Positions 7,869-17,005 of a stretch of DNA of 64,000 nucleotides are shown here, in pieces. The notes below the pieces were generated by a model. The model did no database searches. It had not been told where the DNA came from and saw only the letters and a program-made list of their open reading frames with translations. The stretch comes from Pseudomonas cannabina (GTDB taxonomy: Bacteria > Pseudomonadota > Gammaproteobacteria > Pseudomonadales > Pseudomonadaceae). The position numbers and the translations under genes are program-made. Position 1 is the first letter of the stretch; the number at the start of each line of letters is the position of its first letter. The stretch is from positions 4,043,501 to 4,107,500 of the forward strand of contig NZ_FNKU01000001.1 in NCBI RefSeq assembly GCF_900100365.1, given 5' to 3'.

Positions 7869-9125
7869 TTGAATCCTGCCGTCGCCCCGCCCGTCACTGA
7901 CCTGAACGCGTCCACCGAACCGTCTGGCGACCGCTATATCGAAAAAAACACGCCGCTGTTCAAACGCACCGCACTGGCATTATTCGCGGGCGGGTTCTCG
8001 ACCTTCACCCTGCTGTATTGCGTTCAGCCGATGATGCCGACGCTGTCCAGCGAGTTTTCTCTCTCTGCGGCTCAGAGCAGCCTGATCCTGTCGGTCGCCA
8101 CGGCCATGCTCGCCATCGGCCTGCTGATCACCGGCCCTATATCCGACCGGCTCGGGCGCAAGTCGGTGATGGTCATGGCGCTGTTCTGCGCGTCGCTGTT
8201 CACCATCGCCAGCGCATTGATGCCCAGCTGGGAAGGCGTGCTCATCACCCGGGCACTGGTCGGTCTTTCACTGAGCGGACTGGCAGCGGTGGCGATGACT
8301 TACCTGAGCGAAGAAATACACCCCGCACACCTCGGTCTGGCGATGGGGTTGTATATCGATGGCAGTGCGGTCGGCGGCATGAGCGGCCGACTGATCGTCG
8401 GGGTGTTGATTGATTATGTCAGTTGGCACGCGGCGATGCTGGTGGTCGGCGGGCTGGCGCTGATCGCTGCCGTGGTGTTCTGGAAAATCCTCCCGGAATC
8501 GCGCAACTTCCGCGCCCGCTCGCTGCACCCGCGCAGCTTGTTGAACGGCTTTGTCGTGCAGTTTCGAGATGCCGGGTTGCCGCTGCTGTTCCTGGTCGGG
8601 TTTCTGCTGATGGGCGCGTTCGTCACCCTGTTCAACTACATTGCCTACCGCCTGCTGAGCGAACCCTACAACCTCAGCCAGGCGGTGGTCGGTGTGTTTT
8701 CGGTGGTGTACCTGTCGGGTATCTACAGTTCAGCGAAAATCGGCTCGCTGGCCGACCGTCTGGGTCGCCGCAAGGTGCTATGGTCAGTGATCGTCATGAT
8801 GCTGGCGGGGCTGACCCTGACGCTGTTCACTCCGCTGCCGCTGGTAATCATCGGTGTGCTGATCTTCACCTTCGGCTTCTTCGGCGCACATTCGGTAGCC
8901 AGCAGTTGGGTAGGCCGCCGGGCCACCACCGCCAGAGGCCAGGCCGCGTCGCTGTACCTGTTCTGCTATTACGCAGGCTCCAGCGTAGCCGGCACCGGCG
9001 GCGGAGTGTTCTGGCATTACGCCGGCTGGAACGGCATCGGGCTGTTTGTCGGTGTGTTGCTATTGATGGCACTGGGTGTGGCATTGAGATTGGCGAGGTT
9101 GCAGCCGCTGGGGGCGAGGGTCTAG
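7869..9125 (+). CDS. MFS transporter (YnfM/arabinose-efflux-like)
   Basis: This major facilitator permease has 12 predicted membrane segments. TTG at 7869 (encoding LNPAVAPPVTDLN) gives 418 residues and is preceded by GAGG at a suitable distance; ATG at 7827 would add 14 residues and has no clear ribosome site. The first membrane segment starts at about residue 35 (RTALALFAGGFSTFTLLYCV). The loop motif ISDRLGRKSVMV between segments 2 and 3 and its repeat LADRLGRRKVLWS in the second half are MFS signatures. The family includes drug and sugar-efflux proteins; the substrate is unknown. It is divergent from, and probably controlled by, the LysR gene. Confidence 0.88.
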   Translation: MNPAVAPPVTDLNASTEPSGDRYIEKNTPLFKRTALALFAGGFSTFTLLYCVQPMMPTLSSEFSLSAAQSSLILSVATAMLAIGLLITGPISDRLGRKSVMVMALFCASLFTIASALMPSWEGVLITRALVGLSLSGLAAVAMTYLSEEIHPAHLGLAMGLYIDGSAVGGMSGRLIVGVLIDYVSWHAAMLVVGGLALIAAVVFWKILPESRNFRARSLHPRSLLNGFVVQFRDAGLPLLFLVGFLLMGAFVTLFNYIAYRLLSEPYNLSQAVVGVFSVVYLSGIYSSAKIGSLADRLGRRKVLWSVIVMMLAGLTLTLFTPLPLVIIGVLIFTFGFFGAHSVASSWVGRRATTARGQAASLYLFCYYAGSSVAGTGGGVFWHYAGWNGIGLFVGVLLLMALGVALRLARLQPLGARV

Positions 9126-9179
9126 TCATCTTTCAGGCACTGGCGCAGGCTCTTTCACCAACGGTGCTCATGCCGCTTT

Positions 9180-10319
9180 TTAATTCCTGGGTGGGGATAT
9201 CGTATCTTTCCAGCCAGGAACCAACCGCGAATTTTCCACAATAACTCGACAGCGCTTACCCGTTGCATTGCGGCAATTGCTGAGTGCTTTTTGCCGGGCT
9301 GTCTTGATTGAGCGCGCACCGTAATACCAGAAGATCCCATCTGCCTCTGCGGACTTTGCCATGGCTTTCTCGGTAACCCTCAGAAGATACGCCTCCGCTT
9401 CTGTACGGTCTGCCGGGGTCAGTTTTGAAAGCAGCGGCATTAACCCGTCATCGTCCATGGCAGGCAGACGGTGGGCTTTTAAAAAGTCCTCGATATGGGG
9501 CTTTATAAACTTGCTGGCCTCGTCTTTGAACAGCGTATGCCCGTTGTTACCAAACGGTGGAAGTGCAACGTATTCAGCGTCACCACCCTGCGAGCGATAG
9601 CCATCGACCATTCGCGCGACCAGATCGGGGCCAAAATAGGGATCGTTTTCGGCATACAGCCAGAGCGTTGGCGTTGGGTTATGGCTGCCGAAACGGGTGA
9701 AGTTTCTGACAAGGTCCGTTTTATACAACGAGCAATTGGCGTCAGGAGAACCCACTGTGGAGTAGTGATAAACGCCGCCGGAGATATTGATCACGGCTGT
9801 CAACGGATGTTCCGATTGAGCAGCCAGGTCCAGCATGGAAGCGCCGCCTATCGAAATCCCTACACCCAGAGCTACGGATGGATCGACATCCGGGCGCTTG
9901 CGAAGAGTGGCCAATGCGGCGCCCAGCTCTTTTCCATGCGTATCGAGAAATCGGGCCACGTCGGGATTGGTGCAGTTTCCGGCTTCATCGATGAAGCGTC
10001 CGGTCGAGCGGCCATAGCCGGGCCATACAACTGATACAGCGAGCCAGCCCCGATGCGCAAAATCGTGCGCGATGTGGGCAAGCCAGTCGGCATGTGCATC
10101 CGATTCGTGGGGCGCGGCAGCGCCGTTCACGATCAGTGCAATGGGGAACTTCCCGGCGCGCAAAGGGCGGACAATCAGTGCTTCGATTTTCTCGTGGCGG
10201 GCGCCGACTTGAATCGGCAGAAGGAGTTGCTCTTCACGCACTGCCGAGTCTGCACAAGACTGGCTTGCATACACTGTCAAAGCAATTACAAAGGCTATCA
10301 GATGTCGCATCGATTGCAT
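9180..10319 (-). CDS. Secreted alpha/beta hydrolase (dienelactone-hydrolase-like)
   Basis: The start at 10319 (MQSMRHLIAFVIALTVYASQ) gives a clear Sec signal peptide ending near SCADS; an extension to 10484 has no such feature and is rejected. The mature domain has an alpha/beta-hydrolase nucleophile elbow GISIGG (Ser156), an acid in YAENDPYFG and a His in FGNNGHTLF. This resembles acyl-peptide or dienelactone hydrolase-like esterases. The last 60 residues (GIFWYYGARSIKTA...SNCRNATGKRCRVI) form a small Cys-containing extension. The protein is 379 residues and probably periplasmic or secreted. The substrate is unknown. It is a stand-alone gene convergent with the MFS gene. Confidence 0.75.
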   Translation of the reverse strand: MQSMRHLIAFVIALTVYASQSCADSAVREEQLLLPIQVGARHEKIEALIVRPLRAGKFPIALIVNGAAAPHESDAHADWLAHIAHDFAHRGWLAVSVVWPGYGRSTGRFIDEAGNCTNPDVARFLDTHGKELGAALATLRKRPDVDPSVALGVGISIGGASMLDLAAQSEHPLTAVINISGGVYHYSTVGSPDANCSLYKTDLVRNFTRFGSHNPTPTLWLYAENDPYFGPDLVARMVDGYRSQGGDAEYVALPPFGNNGHTLFKDEASKFIKPHIEDFLKAHRLPAMDDDGLMPLLSKLTPADRTEAEAYLLRVTEKAMAKSAEADGIFWYYGARSIKTARQKALSNCRNATGKRCRVIVENSRLVPGWKDTISPPRN

Positions 10320-10511
10320 GATGGAAAACCCGCCTGCGTGCTCATGAGGTCTCGCCAAGCTAAACCAGATCGTCGCCTGCGGCTCGTGAAACTCTCGAAC
10401 ATTGGTTCTTCGAAACGCTTCGTCAAGCCGGTCGCCTAACGCCTGCCCGTTATCTCTGATGCCAAGACGGCTCAGGCGGAACACTTGCCTGAGCGAACCA
10501 GAAAAAGAAAC

Positions 10512-10570
10512 TTATTTTCATATATTTGTTTATATCCAGTTTTCGTGTAATTTATTTTCATCACGAAAAC
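10512..10570. promoter_or_regulatory. Candidate operator/promoter for the gntP-rpiR-deacylase operon
   Basis: The 407-base gap before gntP (10320-10726) holds no gene but has an AT-rich island. In it are a perfect 9-bp inverted repeat, GTTTTCGTG (10539-10547) and CACGAAAAC (10562-10570), and a direct repeat of TTATTTTCAT at 10512 and 10552, exactly 40 bases apart. RpiR-family repressors bind such dyads, and the operon encodes one. The link to that regulator is inference. Confidence 0.45.
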
Positions 10571-10726
10571 AGAGATAAAAATAATGAATACCTGTGATCG
10601 CCTTGGACCCTTGCTGCACCCTTTTCTAGCGTCATCCCTGCCGAGTACTCACGGGTCGCCTTCAGGTTGACGGCCTCAGCCGTTGCCGTTGCGCCCTCGC
10701 CTGTCCCTTTGCAAGGAATCGCCGCT

Positions 10727-12076
10727 ATGTCGCCGTCACCCGGTATGTCGCTGTTGGTCTACGCCGCTGTCGCCATCATTGCCTTGATCGTGCTGATCGC
10801 ACGCTATCGTCTCAATCCGTTTATTGTCATTACGCTGGTTTCGGTCGGTCTGGCGCTGGTTGCCGGGATGCCGGCCAGTGGTGTGGTCGCCTCTTATGAA
10901 GCGGGGGTCGGCAAAACGCTGGGGCACATTGCGCTCGTCGTAGCGCTGGGCACCATGCTCGGCAAGATGATGGCCGAGTCCGGCGGTGCCGAGCAGGTGG
11001 CGCGTACGTTGATTGATCGCTTCGGTGAGCGTAACGCGCACTGGGCCATGGTCTGCATTGCGTTCCTGGTCGGCTTGCCGCTGTTTTTCGAAGTGGGCTT
11101 CGTGCTGCTGGTGCCGATTGCCTTTACCGTGGCGCGCCGTGTCGGGGTGTCAATTCTGATGGTCGGCCTGCCGATGGTCGCCGGCCTGTCGGTCGTGCAC
11201 GCGCTGGTGCCGCCGCACCCGGCGGCGATGCTGGCCGTGCAGGCGTATCAGGCGTCGGTCGGGCAAACCCTGTTCTACGCCATTCTGATCGGCATCCCCA
11301 CGGCCATCATCGCTGGCCCTGTGTATGCAAAATTCATCGTGCCGCGCATCCATTTGCCCGCCGATAACCCGATGGCGAAGCAGTTTCTCGACCGCGAACC
11401 CCGCGCAAAGCTGCCCAGCTTCGGCCTGACCATGGCGACCATTCTGCTGCCGGTAGTGCTGATGTTGTTGGGCGGCTGGGCCAACCTGATCAGCACGCCG
11501 GGCAGTGCGTTCAATGGCTTTCTGCTGTTCATCGGTAACTCGGTGATCGCTCTGCTGCTGGCCACGCTGCTGAGTTTCTGGACGCTGGGCATCGCTCAGG
11601 GTTTCAATCGCGACTCGATTCTGAAATTCACCAATGAATGCCTGGCGCCTACCGCCAGCATCACCTTGCTGGTCGGTGCCGGTGGCGGCTTGAACCGCAT
11701 TCTGATCGACAGCGGCGTGACCAACCAGATTGTCGGTCTGGCGCAGGACTTTCACTTGTCGCCTTTGTTGATGGGCTGGTTGTTCGCGGCATTGATGCGC
11801 GTGGCAACAGGCTCGGCGACGGTGGCGATGACCACTGCGTCGGGGATCGTGGCACCGGTGGCGCTAGGCCTGGGTTATCCGCACCCCGAGTTGCTGGTGC
11901 TGGCGACGGGCGCAGGTTCGGTGATCTTTTCCCACGTCAACGACGGCGGTTTCTGGCTTATCAAGGAATACTTCAACATGACTGTGGCACAAACATTCAA
12001 GACCTGGACGGTACTGGAGACACTGATTTCGGTCGTCGCCTTTGCTTTGACGCTGGGCCTGGCGCAGGTGCTTTAA
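10727..12076 (+). CDS. GntP-family permease
   Basis: This 449-residue transporter belongs to the gluconate:H+ symporter (GntP) family, whose members also carry D-serine, D-glycerate and related small hydroxy or amino acids. ATG at 10727 is chosen because AAGGA lies nine bases upstream; a TTG at 10667 would add 20 residues without a membrane segment. About 12-14 hydrophobic segments run through the protein. The conserved GAGGGLNRILIDSGV and NDGGFWLIKEY segments of the family are present near the C-terminal half. It is the first gene of an operon with an RpiR regulator and a D-aminoacylase, so an N-acyl-D-amino acid or D-amino acid is the likely substrate. Confidence 0.88.
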   Translation: MSPSPGMSLLVYAAVAIIALIVLIARYRLNPFIVITLVSVGLALVAGMPASGVVASYEAGVGKTLGHIALVVALGTMLGKMMAESGGAEQVARTLIDRFGERNAHWAMVCIAFLVGLPLFFEVGFVLLVPIAFTVARRVGVSILMVGLPMVAGLSVVHALVPPHPAAMLAVQAYQASVGQTLFYAILIGIPTAIIAGPVYAKFIVPRIHLPADNPMAKQFLDREPRAKLPSFGLTMATILLPVVLMLLGGWANLISTPGSAFNGFLLFIGNSVIALLLATLLSFWTLGIAQGFNRDSILKFTNECLAPTASITLLVGAGGGLNRILIDSGVTNQIVGLAQDFHLSPLLMGWLFAALMRVATGSATVAMTTASGIVAPVALGLGYPHPELLVLATGAGSVIFSHVNDGGFWLIKEYFNMTVAQTFKTWTVLETLISVVAFALTLGLAQVL

Positions 12077-12937
12077 GTGGACATTCTGTACCAGATACGG
12101 GCCCGTCAGGACTCACTCAGCGCGGGCGAAGGCCGGATCGCCAAACTGTTGCTCAGCGATATTGCCTTTGCCGCGAGTGCCAGCCTGGACGAGCTGGCCA
12201 ACCGCGCCGAGGTCAGCAGTGCCACGCTGTCGCGCTTCGCCCGCAGCATCGGTTGCCGTGACCTGCGCGACTTGCGGCTGCAACTGGCCCAGGCCAGCGC
12301 GGTGGGCAGTCGCTTTCTCAACCCGGAACAGGCTCCGGAGCAATCGGCTTTCTTCACCCGGATTGTCGGCGACATCGAAGCCACGCTGCGCCAGCACCTG
12401 GCAGGGTTCGATGCATCACGTTTTGCGGCGGCCGTGGCCTGTGTCGCCGATGCACGCATGATTCATAGGTTTGGCATGGGCGGTTGCTCCAGCCTGTGCA
12501 GCGAGGAACTGCAAACCCGCCTGGTGCGCCTCGGCTACCCGGTCGCCGCCTGCCGCGACCCGGTGATGATGCGCATGATTGCCGCCACACTCGACCCAAA
12601 ACACAGCCTGATCGTCTGCTCACTCAGCGGGCGCACGCCAGAACTGCTCGACGCAGTAACCCTGGCGCGCAGCTACGGCGCTCGCGTGCTGGCCATCACC
12701 TTGCCTGACTCACCGCTGGCGCAACTGGCCGAGGTGGTGCTGCCGCTGCAAATTGCTGAAACCAATTTCATCTATAAACCCACGGCGGCGCGCTACGGCA
12801 TGCTGCTCACCATTGATGTGCTGGCCACTGAACTGGCGTTGCTCAGCCCTGAAGACAATCAGGAGCGGCTGCGCCGGATCAAGCTTGCGCTGGATGAATA
12901 CCGCGGCGGCGAAGACGGCCTGCCGCTGGGAGACTGA
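12077..12937 (+). CDS. RpiR-family transcriptional regulator (HTH + SIS)
   Basis: GTG at 12077 follows the gntP stop with no gap, indicating coupled translation. Residues 1-77 form an RpiR-type helix-turn-helix (LSAGEGRIAKLLLSD, then LANRAEVSSATLSRFARSIG). Residues from about 120 to 260 form a SIS sugar-phosphate-binding-type domain with the signature IVCSLSGRTPELLDAV. It is 286 residues, a normal length. It probably represses or activates its own operon in response to a metabolite of the transported compound, perhaps at the dyad at 10539-10570. Confidence 0.9.
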   Translation: MDILYQIRARQDSLSAGEGRIAKLLLSDIAFAASASLDELANRAEVSSATLSRFARSIGCRDLRDLRLQLAQASAVGSRFLNPEQAPEQSAFFTRIVGDIEATLRQHLAGFDASRFAAAVACVADARMIHRFGMGGCSSLCSEELQTRLVRLGYPVAACRDPVMMRMIAATLDPKHSLIVCSLSGRTPELLDAVTLARSYGARVLAITLPDSPLAQLAEVVLPLQIAETNFIYKPTAARYGMLLTIDVLATELALLSPEDNQERLRRIKLALDEYRGGEDGLPLGD

Positions 12938-12940
12938 ACC

Positions 12941-14437
12941 ATGCTTTATGACCTGATCATTCGCGACGCGCTGGTCATCGATGGCAGCAATAGGCCCGGC
13001 GTGCGCACTGATGTGGCAATCAGTGACGGACGTATTCAGCGCATCGGCAGCCTGATCGAGACCCGTGCGCGAGAAGAGATCAACGCAGCGGGGCGCGTGC
13101 TGGCTCCTGGCTTTATCGACGTGCACACCCACGACGACACGGTGGTCATTCGCAAACCCGAGATGCTGCCCAAGATCAGCCAGGGCGTAACGACGGTGAT
13201 CGTCGGCAACTGCGGGATCAGCGCATCACCGGTCTCGCTGCGCGGCAATCCGCCCGACCCGATGAATCTGCTCGGCGATGCGGCGGCGTTCGTCTATCCG
13301 CGCTTCGCCGACTATCGCGCCGCCGTGGCCAACGCCCAGCCCGCCGTGAACGTTGCCGCCCTGATTGGGCATACGGCGTTGCGCAGCAATCACATGGATG
13401 ACTTGCTGCGTAGCGCCAGCCCGGCAGAAATCGCCGCGATGCGCGAACAGTTGCGCGACAGCCTGGAAGCCGGGGCGCTGGGTTTGTCGACCGGCCTGGC
13501 CTACGCCTCGGCCTTCTCGGCCGCCACCGGCGAAGTCAAACAACTGGCTGAAGAGCTGACGGCGTTCGGAGCGGTCTACACCACCCATTTGCGCAGCGAA
13601 TTCGAACCGGTGCTAGAGGCGATGGCGGAGGCATTCGATATCGGCCGCCATGCGCGCTCGCCGGTGGTCATTTCCCACCTGAAATGCGCGGGCGCAGGTA
13701 ACTGGGGCCGCAGTCCGCAGCTGCTGGCAGCGCTGGAGAAAGCTGCGCAAGACCATCCGGTCGGCTGCGATTGCTACCCTTATGCGGCCAGCTCTTCGAC
13801 GCTGGACCTCAAACAGGTCACTGACGCTTTCCGCATCACCATCACTTGGTCAACGCCGCACCCGGATCAGGGTGGCCGGGACCTGAAGGACATTGCTGCC
13901 GACTGGGGGCTGTCATTGCAGGACGCCGCCCGCACGTTGCAGCCCGCAGGCGCGGTGTATTACGGCATGGATGAGGGTGACGTCGAACGCATCATGGCGC
14001 ACCCGCTGTCGATGATCGGCTCCGATGGCCTTCCCGAAGACCCGTTTCCCCATCCGCGCTTGTGGGGCGCCTTCCCCCGGGTGCTCGGCCATTTCAGCCG
14101 TGACAAAGGGCTGTTTGCGCTGCACACAGCCGTGCACAAAATGACCGGGCTCTCGGCAGCACGCTTTGGCCTGCACGAGCGCGGCCTGATTCGCGAAGGT
14201 TATTGGGCGGATCTGGTGTTGTTCAACCCGCACACCGTGCGCGACGTGGCGGATTTCAAAGACCCCCAACGGGCAGCAGAAGGCATTGACGGCGTGTGGG
14301 TCAACGGACAGTTGAGCTATGCCGATGGCAAACTTCAGGGCCAGCGTCAAGGCAGATTCCTGCCTCGTAGCGGGTCATTGGTGGGGGGCTTTGCGGAGGC
14401 ACATTTACCAGAGGTAGGGAAACAGGAACTCGATTGA
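12941..14437 (+). CDS. N-acyl-D-amino-acid deacylase (D-aminoacylase family)
   Basis: This 498-residue amidohydrolase-superfamily enzyme probably releases D-amino acids from N-acyl-D-amino acids in the cytoplasm. Metal-binding features visible are GFIDVHTHDD (about residues 64-73), the VIVGNCGIS cysteine, TTHLRSE, ISHLKCAG and the SDGLPEDPFPHPR aspartate. This set matches the D-aminoacylase family rather than dihydroorotase or hydantoinase. ATG at 12941 follows the rpiR stop by three bases. Its last 33 bases overlap the 3' end of the convergent fic gene on the other strand. With GntP and RpiR it makes a self-contained uptake, hydrolysis and regulation unit. Confidence 0.9.
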   Translation: MLYDLIIRDALVIDGSNRPGVRTDVAISDGRIQRIGSLIETRAREEINAAGRVLAPGFIDVHTHDDTVVIRKPEMLPKISQGVTTVIVGNCGISASPVSLRGNPPDPMNLLGDAAAFVYPRFADYRAAVANAQPAVNVAALIGHTALRSNHMDDLLRSASPAEIAAMREQLRDSLEAGALGLSTGLAYASAFSAATGEVKQLAEELTAFGAVYTTHLRSEFEPVLEAMAEAFDIGRHARSPVVISHLKCAGAGNWGRSPQLLAALEKAAQDHPVGCDCYPYAASSSTLDLKQVTDAFRITITWSTPHPDQGGRDLKDIAADWGLSLQDAARTLQPAGAVYYGMDEGDVERIMAHPLSMIGSDGLPEDPFPHPRLWGAFPRVLGHFSRDKGLFALHTAVHKMTGLSAARFGLHERGLIREGYWADLVLFNPHTVRDVADFKDPQRAAEGIDGVWVNGQLSYADGKLQGQRQGRFLPRSGSLVGGFAEAHLPEVGKQELD

Positions 14438-15586
14438 GTGCCGGGAGAGATTCAGCGATACCGGCTTGCGACCGTCCAGCGTGATCAGGCCTTCTTTGGC
14501 CATCTGGCTCAGCAGACTGCGCGTGGTGCGCTCGCCGACGCCCAGGCGCGCCTGGAGATCGGCGCGCTGCTGGTCGCCCTGATAGAGCAATGTCTTGTAA
14601 ACATCTCGGGCCTCGATCCGAAGCTCAGGCAGAGTCTCGCCTTTGCTGTCCGAAAGCGCACGACGACTGCGCATCTCGAAATACACGTCGATCCGCTCGC
14701 TGAGCCTTTCCGGCTCGAGCTGCGCGCTGAAGTATTGCACCTGATCCAGAGCAGTCTCCGCGAAGAAACGGGTCCAGCGCAACAGGCCGCTATCCGAGAG
14801 CTCGCCACGGCCGTCCAGTTCGCCTTTGCGGGGATGGTCGGCGGCGCCAAGCATCTCGTAGTACGTGCCAACGTTGCGAGCAAATCCACGACTCATGAAC
14901 CACAAGCCATACCCACCAAAGCCGGCAGCCTTGAGATACTGGTCCGTGAACAGTCGGCCGGTACGGCCGTTACCGTCCATGAACGGATGAATCCACATCA
15001 GCCGATGGTGCGAGGCCGCAGCAGCAAAAAAACGTGAGAGGCCGTGAATCCAGTCCAAGCGGTACATGCGCGCAAAGTCGTTCAGGTACGTCTGCATCTG
15101 CTCGACGGCTGGCGGGATGTGCTGACCGATGCGAACGCCCAAGTGCCGGAGTTCGCCGGGCACCATGCGCACAATATCGCCTTTCTCGTTCAACTGAATA
15201 TCCAGCATCTCCTCCGGCGCGCCACTATAGAACTCGCGGTGCAGACGTGAGATAGCGCTTTTCGTGCACACGTCGACCGGGTTGATCGGGTCGTCGCTGA
15301 GCCGGCGCTGGGCTTCAATAAGGCGCTTCACCTCCTGCAGGTCCTTGGTGCTCCGGACCTCCTGAACACCGGCCTCGGCACGCAGAATGTCGGCCGGAAT
15401 CGTGGAATTGCCCTCGATCTTGTTGCTGTAGTAAGAGTTCACCACCCGCAGCAGATTCATCATCGGCAAGCGCAGCGGGCCGGGGATCTTCGCGTGGAGG
15501 GCCGCGTCTAGCCGCATGATCTGGACGACCTGATCCTGTAACTCATCGGGAGCTTTATCTTGGGGGATATACGGCGTGAATGCCAT
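14405..15586 (-). CDS. Fic-domain protein, class II (N-terminal inhibitory helix)
   Basis: Fic enzymes transfer AMP or other nucleotide moieties to hydroxyl side chains of target proteins. The catalytic motif HPFMDGNGRTGR is intact at residues 200-211. The inhibitory motif (S/T)xxxE(G/N) is present as SNKIEG at residues 54-59, making this an autoinhibited class II protein. The C-terminal 90 residues (ADLQARLGVGERTTRSLLSQ) form a winged helix, as in the DUF4172/Fic-wHTH regulators. It has 393 residues. No antitoxin gene is adjacent, which agrees with internal inhibition. It converges with the D-aminoacylase gene and overlaps it by 33 bases, which suggests that one of the two arrived secondarily. 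Confidence 0.92.
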   Translation of the reverse strand: MAFTPYIPQDKAPDELQDQVVQIMRLDAALHAKIPGPLRLPMMNLLRVVNSYYSNKIEGNSTIPADILRAEAGVQEVRSTKDLQEVKRLIEAQRRLSDDPINPVDVCTKSAISRLHREFYSGAPEEMLDIQLNEKGDIVRMVPGELRHLGVRIGQHIPPAVEQMQTYLNDFARMYRLDWIHGLSRFFAAAASHHRLMWIHPFMDGNGRTGRLFTDQYLKAAGFGGYGLWFMSRGFARNVGTYYEMLGAADHPRKGELDGRGELSDSGLLRWTRFFAETALDQVQYFSAQLEPERLSERIDVYFEMRSRRALSDSKGETLPELRIEARDVYKTLLYQGDQQRADLQARLGVGERTTRSLLSQMAKEGLITLDGRKPVSLNLSRHSIEFLFPYLW

Positions 15587-15810
15587 TTGCCGATTTTCTA
15601 CCGTGCTTCAAGCCTTTATTTAAAGGACCCAGGTGACTTTAAACCGGTTATTTTTGCCGGTTCGTTTGCCGACAATCTATCATTCTTTATATAAACGGGC
15701 ACTGTCGCCGGATTACTAGCTGTCAGACGTCAGGATCGTCAAGAGGAATAGCCTTTCCTATTCCCCTCGACCGGTTCAACTCTCAAAAACCGATACGACC
15801 AGCCCGGCGA
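15587..15810. other. Intergenic region between fic and hemE
   Basis: No gene is seen. ACCGG-N9-CCGGT near 15642-15660 and GAGGAATAG...CTATTCC near 15742-15764 could form small hairpins, and an AT-rich patch near 15600-15690 probably contains the fic promoter on the minus strand. Confidence 0.3.
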
Positions 15811-16875
15811 TTACTGATGATACTGCGCCGACAACTCATGCACCGCTTCAATGAAGGCACCGGCATTGGCCGGGTCGACTTCAGGGGTGATGCCGTGGCC
15901 AAGGTTGAAGACGTGGCCGGTGCCGCTGCCGTAGCTGGCGAGGATGCGCGCGACTTCCTTGCGGATGGCTTCCGGACGGGCGTAGAGCACGGTCGGGTCC
16001 ATGTTGCCTTGCAGCGACACTTTGCTGCCCACGCGCTGACGTGCTTCGCCGATGTCGCAGGTCCAGTCAAGGCCGAGGGTATCGGCACCGATGTCGGCGA
16101 TGCTTTCCAGCCACAGGCCGCCGCCTTTGGTGAAGACGATGACCGGCACCTTGCGCCCGTCATGTTCGCGAATCAGGCCGTTGACGATCTTGCGCATGTA
16201 CGCCAGCGAAAACTCCTGATACGCCGCCGAAGACAGGCTGCCGCCCCAGCTGTCGAAGATCTGCACCGCCTGGGCACCGGCAAGAATCTGGCCGTTAAGA
16301 TACGAGGTCACCGACTGCGCCAGCTTGTCCAGCAACAGGTGCATGGCTTGTGGGTTGTCATAAAGCATGGCCTTGGATTTGCGGAAGTCCTTGGAGGAAC
16401 CGCCTTCGACCATGTAGGTCGCCAGGGTCCATGGGCTGCCGGCAAAGCCGATCAGCGGCACACGGCCGTTGAGTTCGCGGCGGATGGTGCTGACTGCGTC
16501 CATCACGTAACCCAGGTCTTTCTGCGCATCTGGGATCGGCAGGGCTTCGATGTCAGCCAGCGAACTGACGGTTTTCTTGAAGCGCGGGCCTTCGCCGGTT
16601 TCGAAATACAGGCCCAGGCCCATCGCGTCGGGAATGGTCAGGATGTCGGAAAACAGGATCGCCGCATCCAGCGGATAGCGATCCAGCGGCTGCAACGTGA
16701 CTTCACAGGCGAACTGCGGGTTCTTGCACAGGCTCATGAAATCCCCGGCACTGGCGCGGCTGGCGCGGTATTCCGGCAGGTAACGGCCTGCCTGACGCAT
16801 CATCCATACCGGTGTGACGTCTACGGGTTGCTTGAGCAAAGCGCGAAGGAAACGGTCGTTCTTCAGGGCAGTCAT
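15811..16875 (-). CDS. hemE: Uroporphyrinogen decarboxylase HemE
   Basis: HemE removes four carboxyl groups from uroporphyrinogen III to give coproporphyrinogen III in haem synthesis. The 354-residue protein starts [20 protein letters not shown] and carries the [16 protein letters not shown] signature at about residues 20-36, with the active-site Asp in [16 protein letters not shown] and the second signature [17 protein letters not shown]. Length and sequence are complete. In other Pseudomonas genomes it directly precedes gltD; here about 5 kb of accessory genes lie between them. Confidence 0.97.
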   Translation of the reverse strand: MTALKNDRFLRALLKQPVDVTPVWMMRQAGRYLPEYRASRASAGDFMSLCKNPQFACEVTLQPLDRYPLDAAILFSDILTIPDAMGLGLYFETGEGPRFKKTVSSLADIEALPIPDAQKDLGYVMDAVSTIRRELNGRVPLIGFAGSPWTLATYMVEGGSSKDFRKSKAMLYDNPQAMHLLLDKLAQSVTSYLNGQILAGAQAVQIFDSWGGSLSSAAYQEFSLAYMRKIVNGLIREHDGRKVPVIVFTKGGGLWLESIADIGADTLGLDWTCDIGEARQRVGSKVSLQGNMDPTVLYARPEAIRKEVARILASYGSGTGHVFNLGHGITPEVDPANAGAFIEAVHELSAQYHQ

Positions 16876-16921
16876 GTCGGCATCCGCAATAAAAGTGCCG
16901 GCATTTTCTCAGAGCGCGACG

Positions 16922-16950
16922 CAAAAGGCACGGCGAGAGCCGTGCCTTTT
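16922..16950 (-). terminator. Rho-independent terminator after the toxin-like gene
   Basis: AAAGGCACGGC-GAG-AGCCGTGCCTTTT is a near-perfect stem with U-rich flank, 56 bases beyond the stop of the large minus-strand gene and upstream of hemE. It separates that gene from hemE. Confidence 0.8.
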
Positions 16951-17005
16951 GTCTATCGGGGCGATTTGTTATACAAAACGTTGCGCCTTCGGAACCGAAT
17001 GACGT

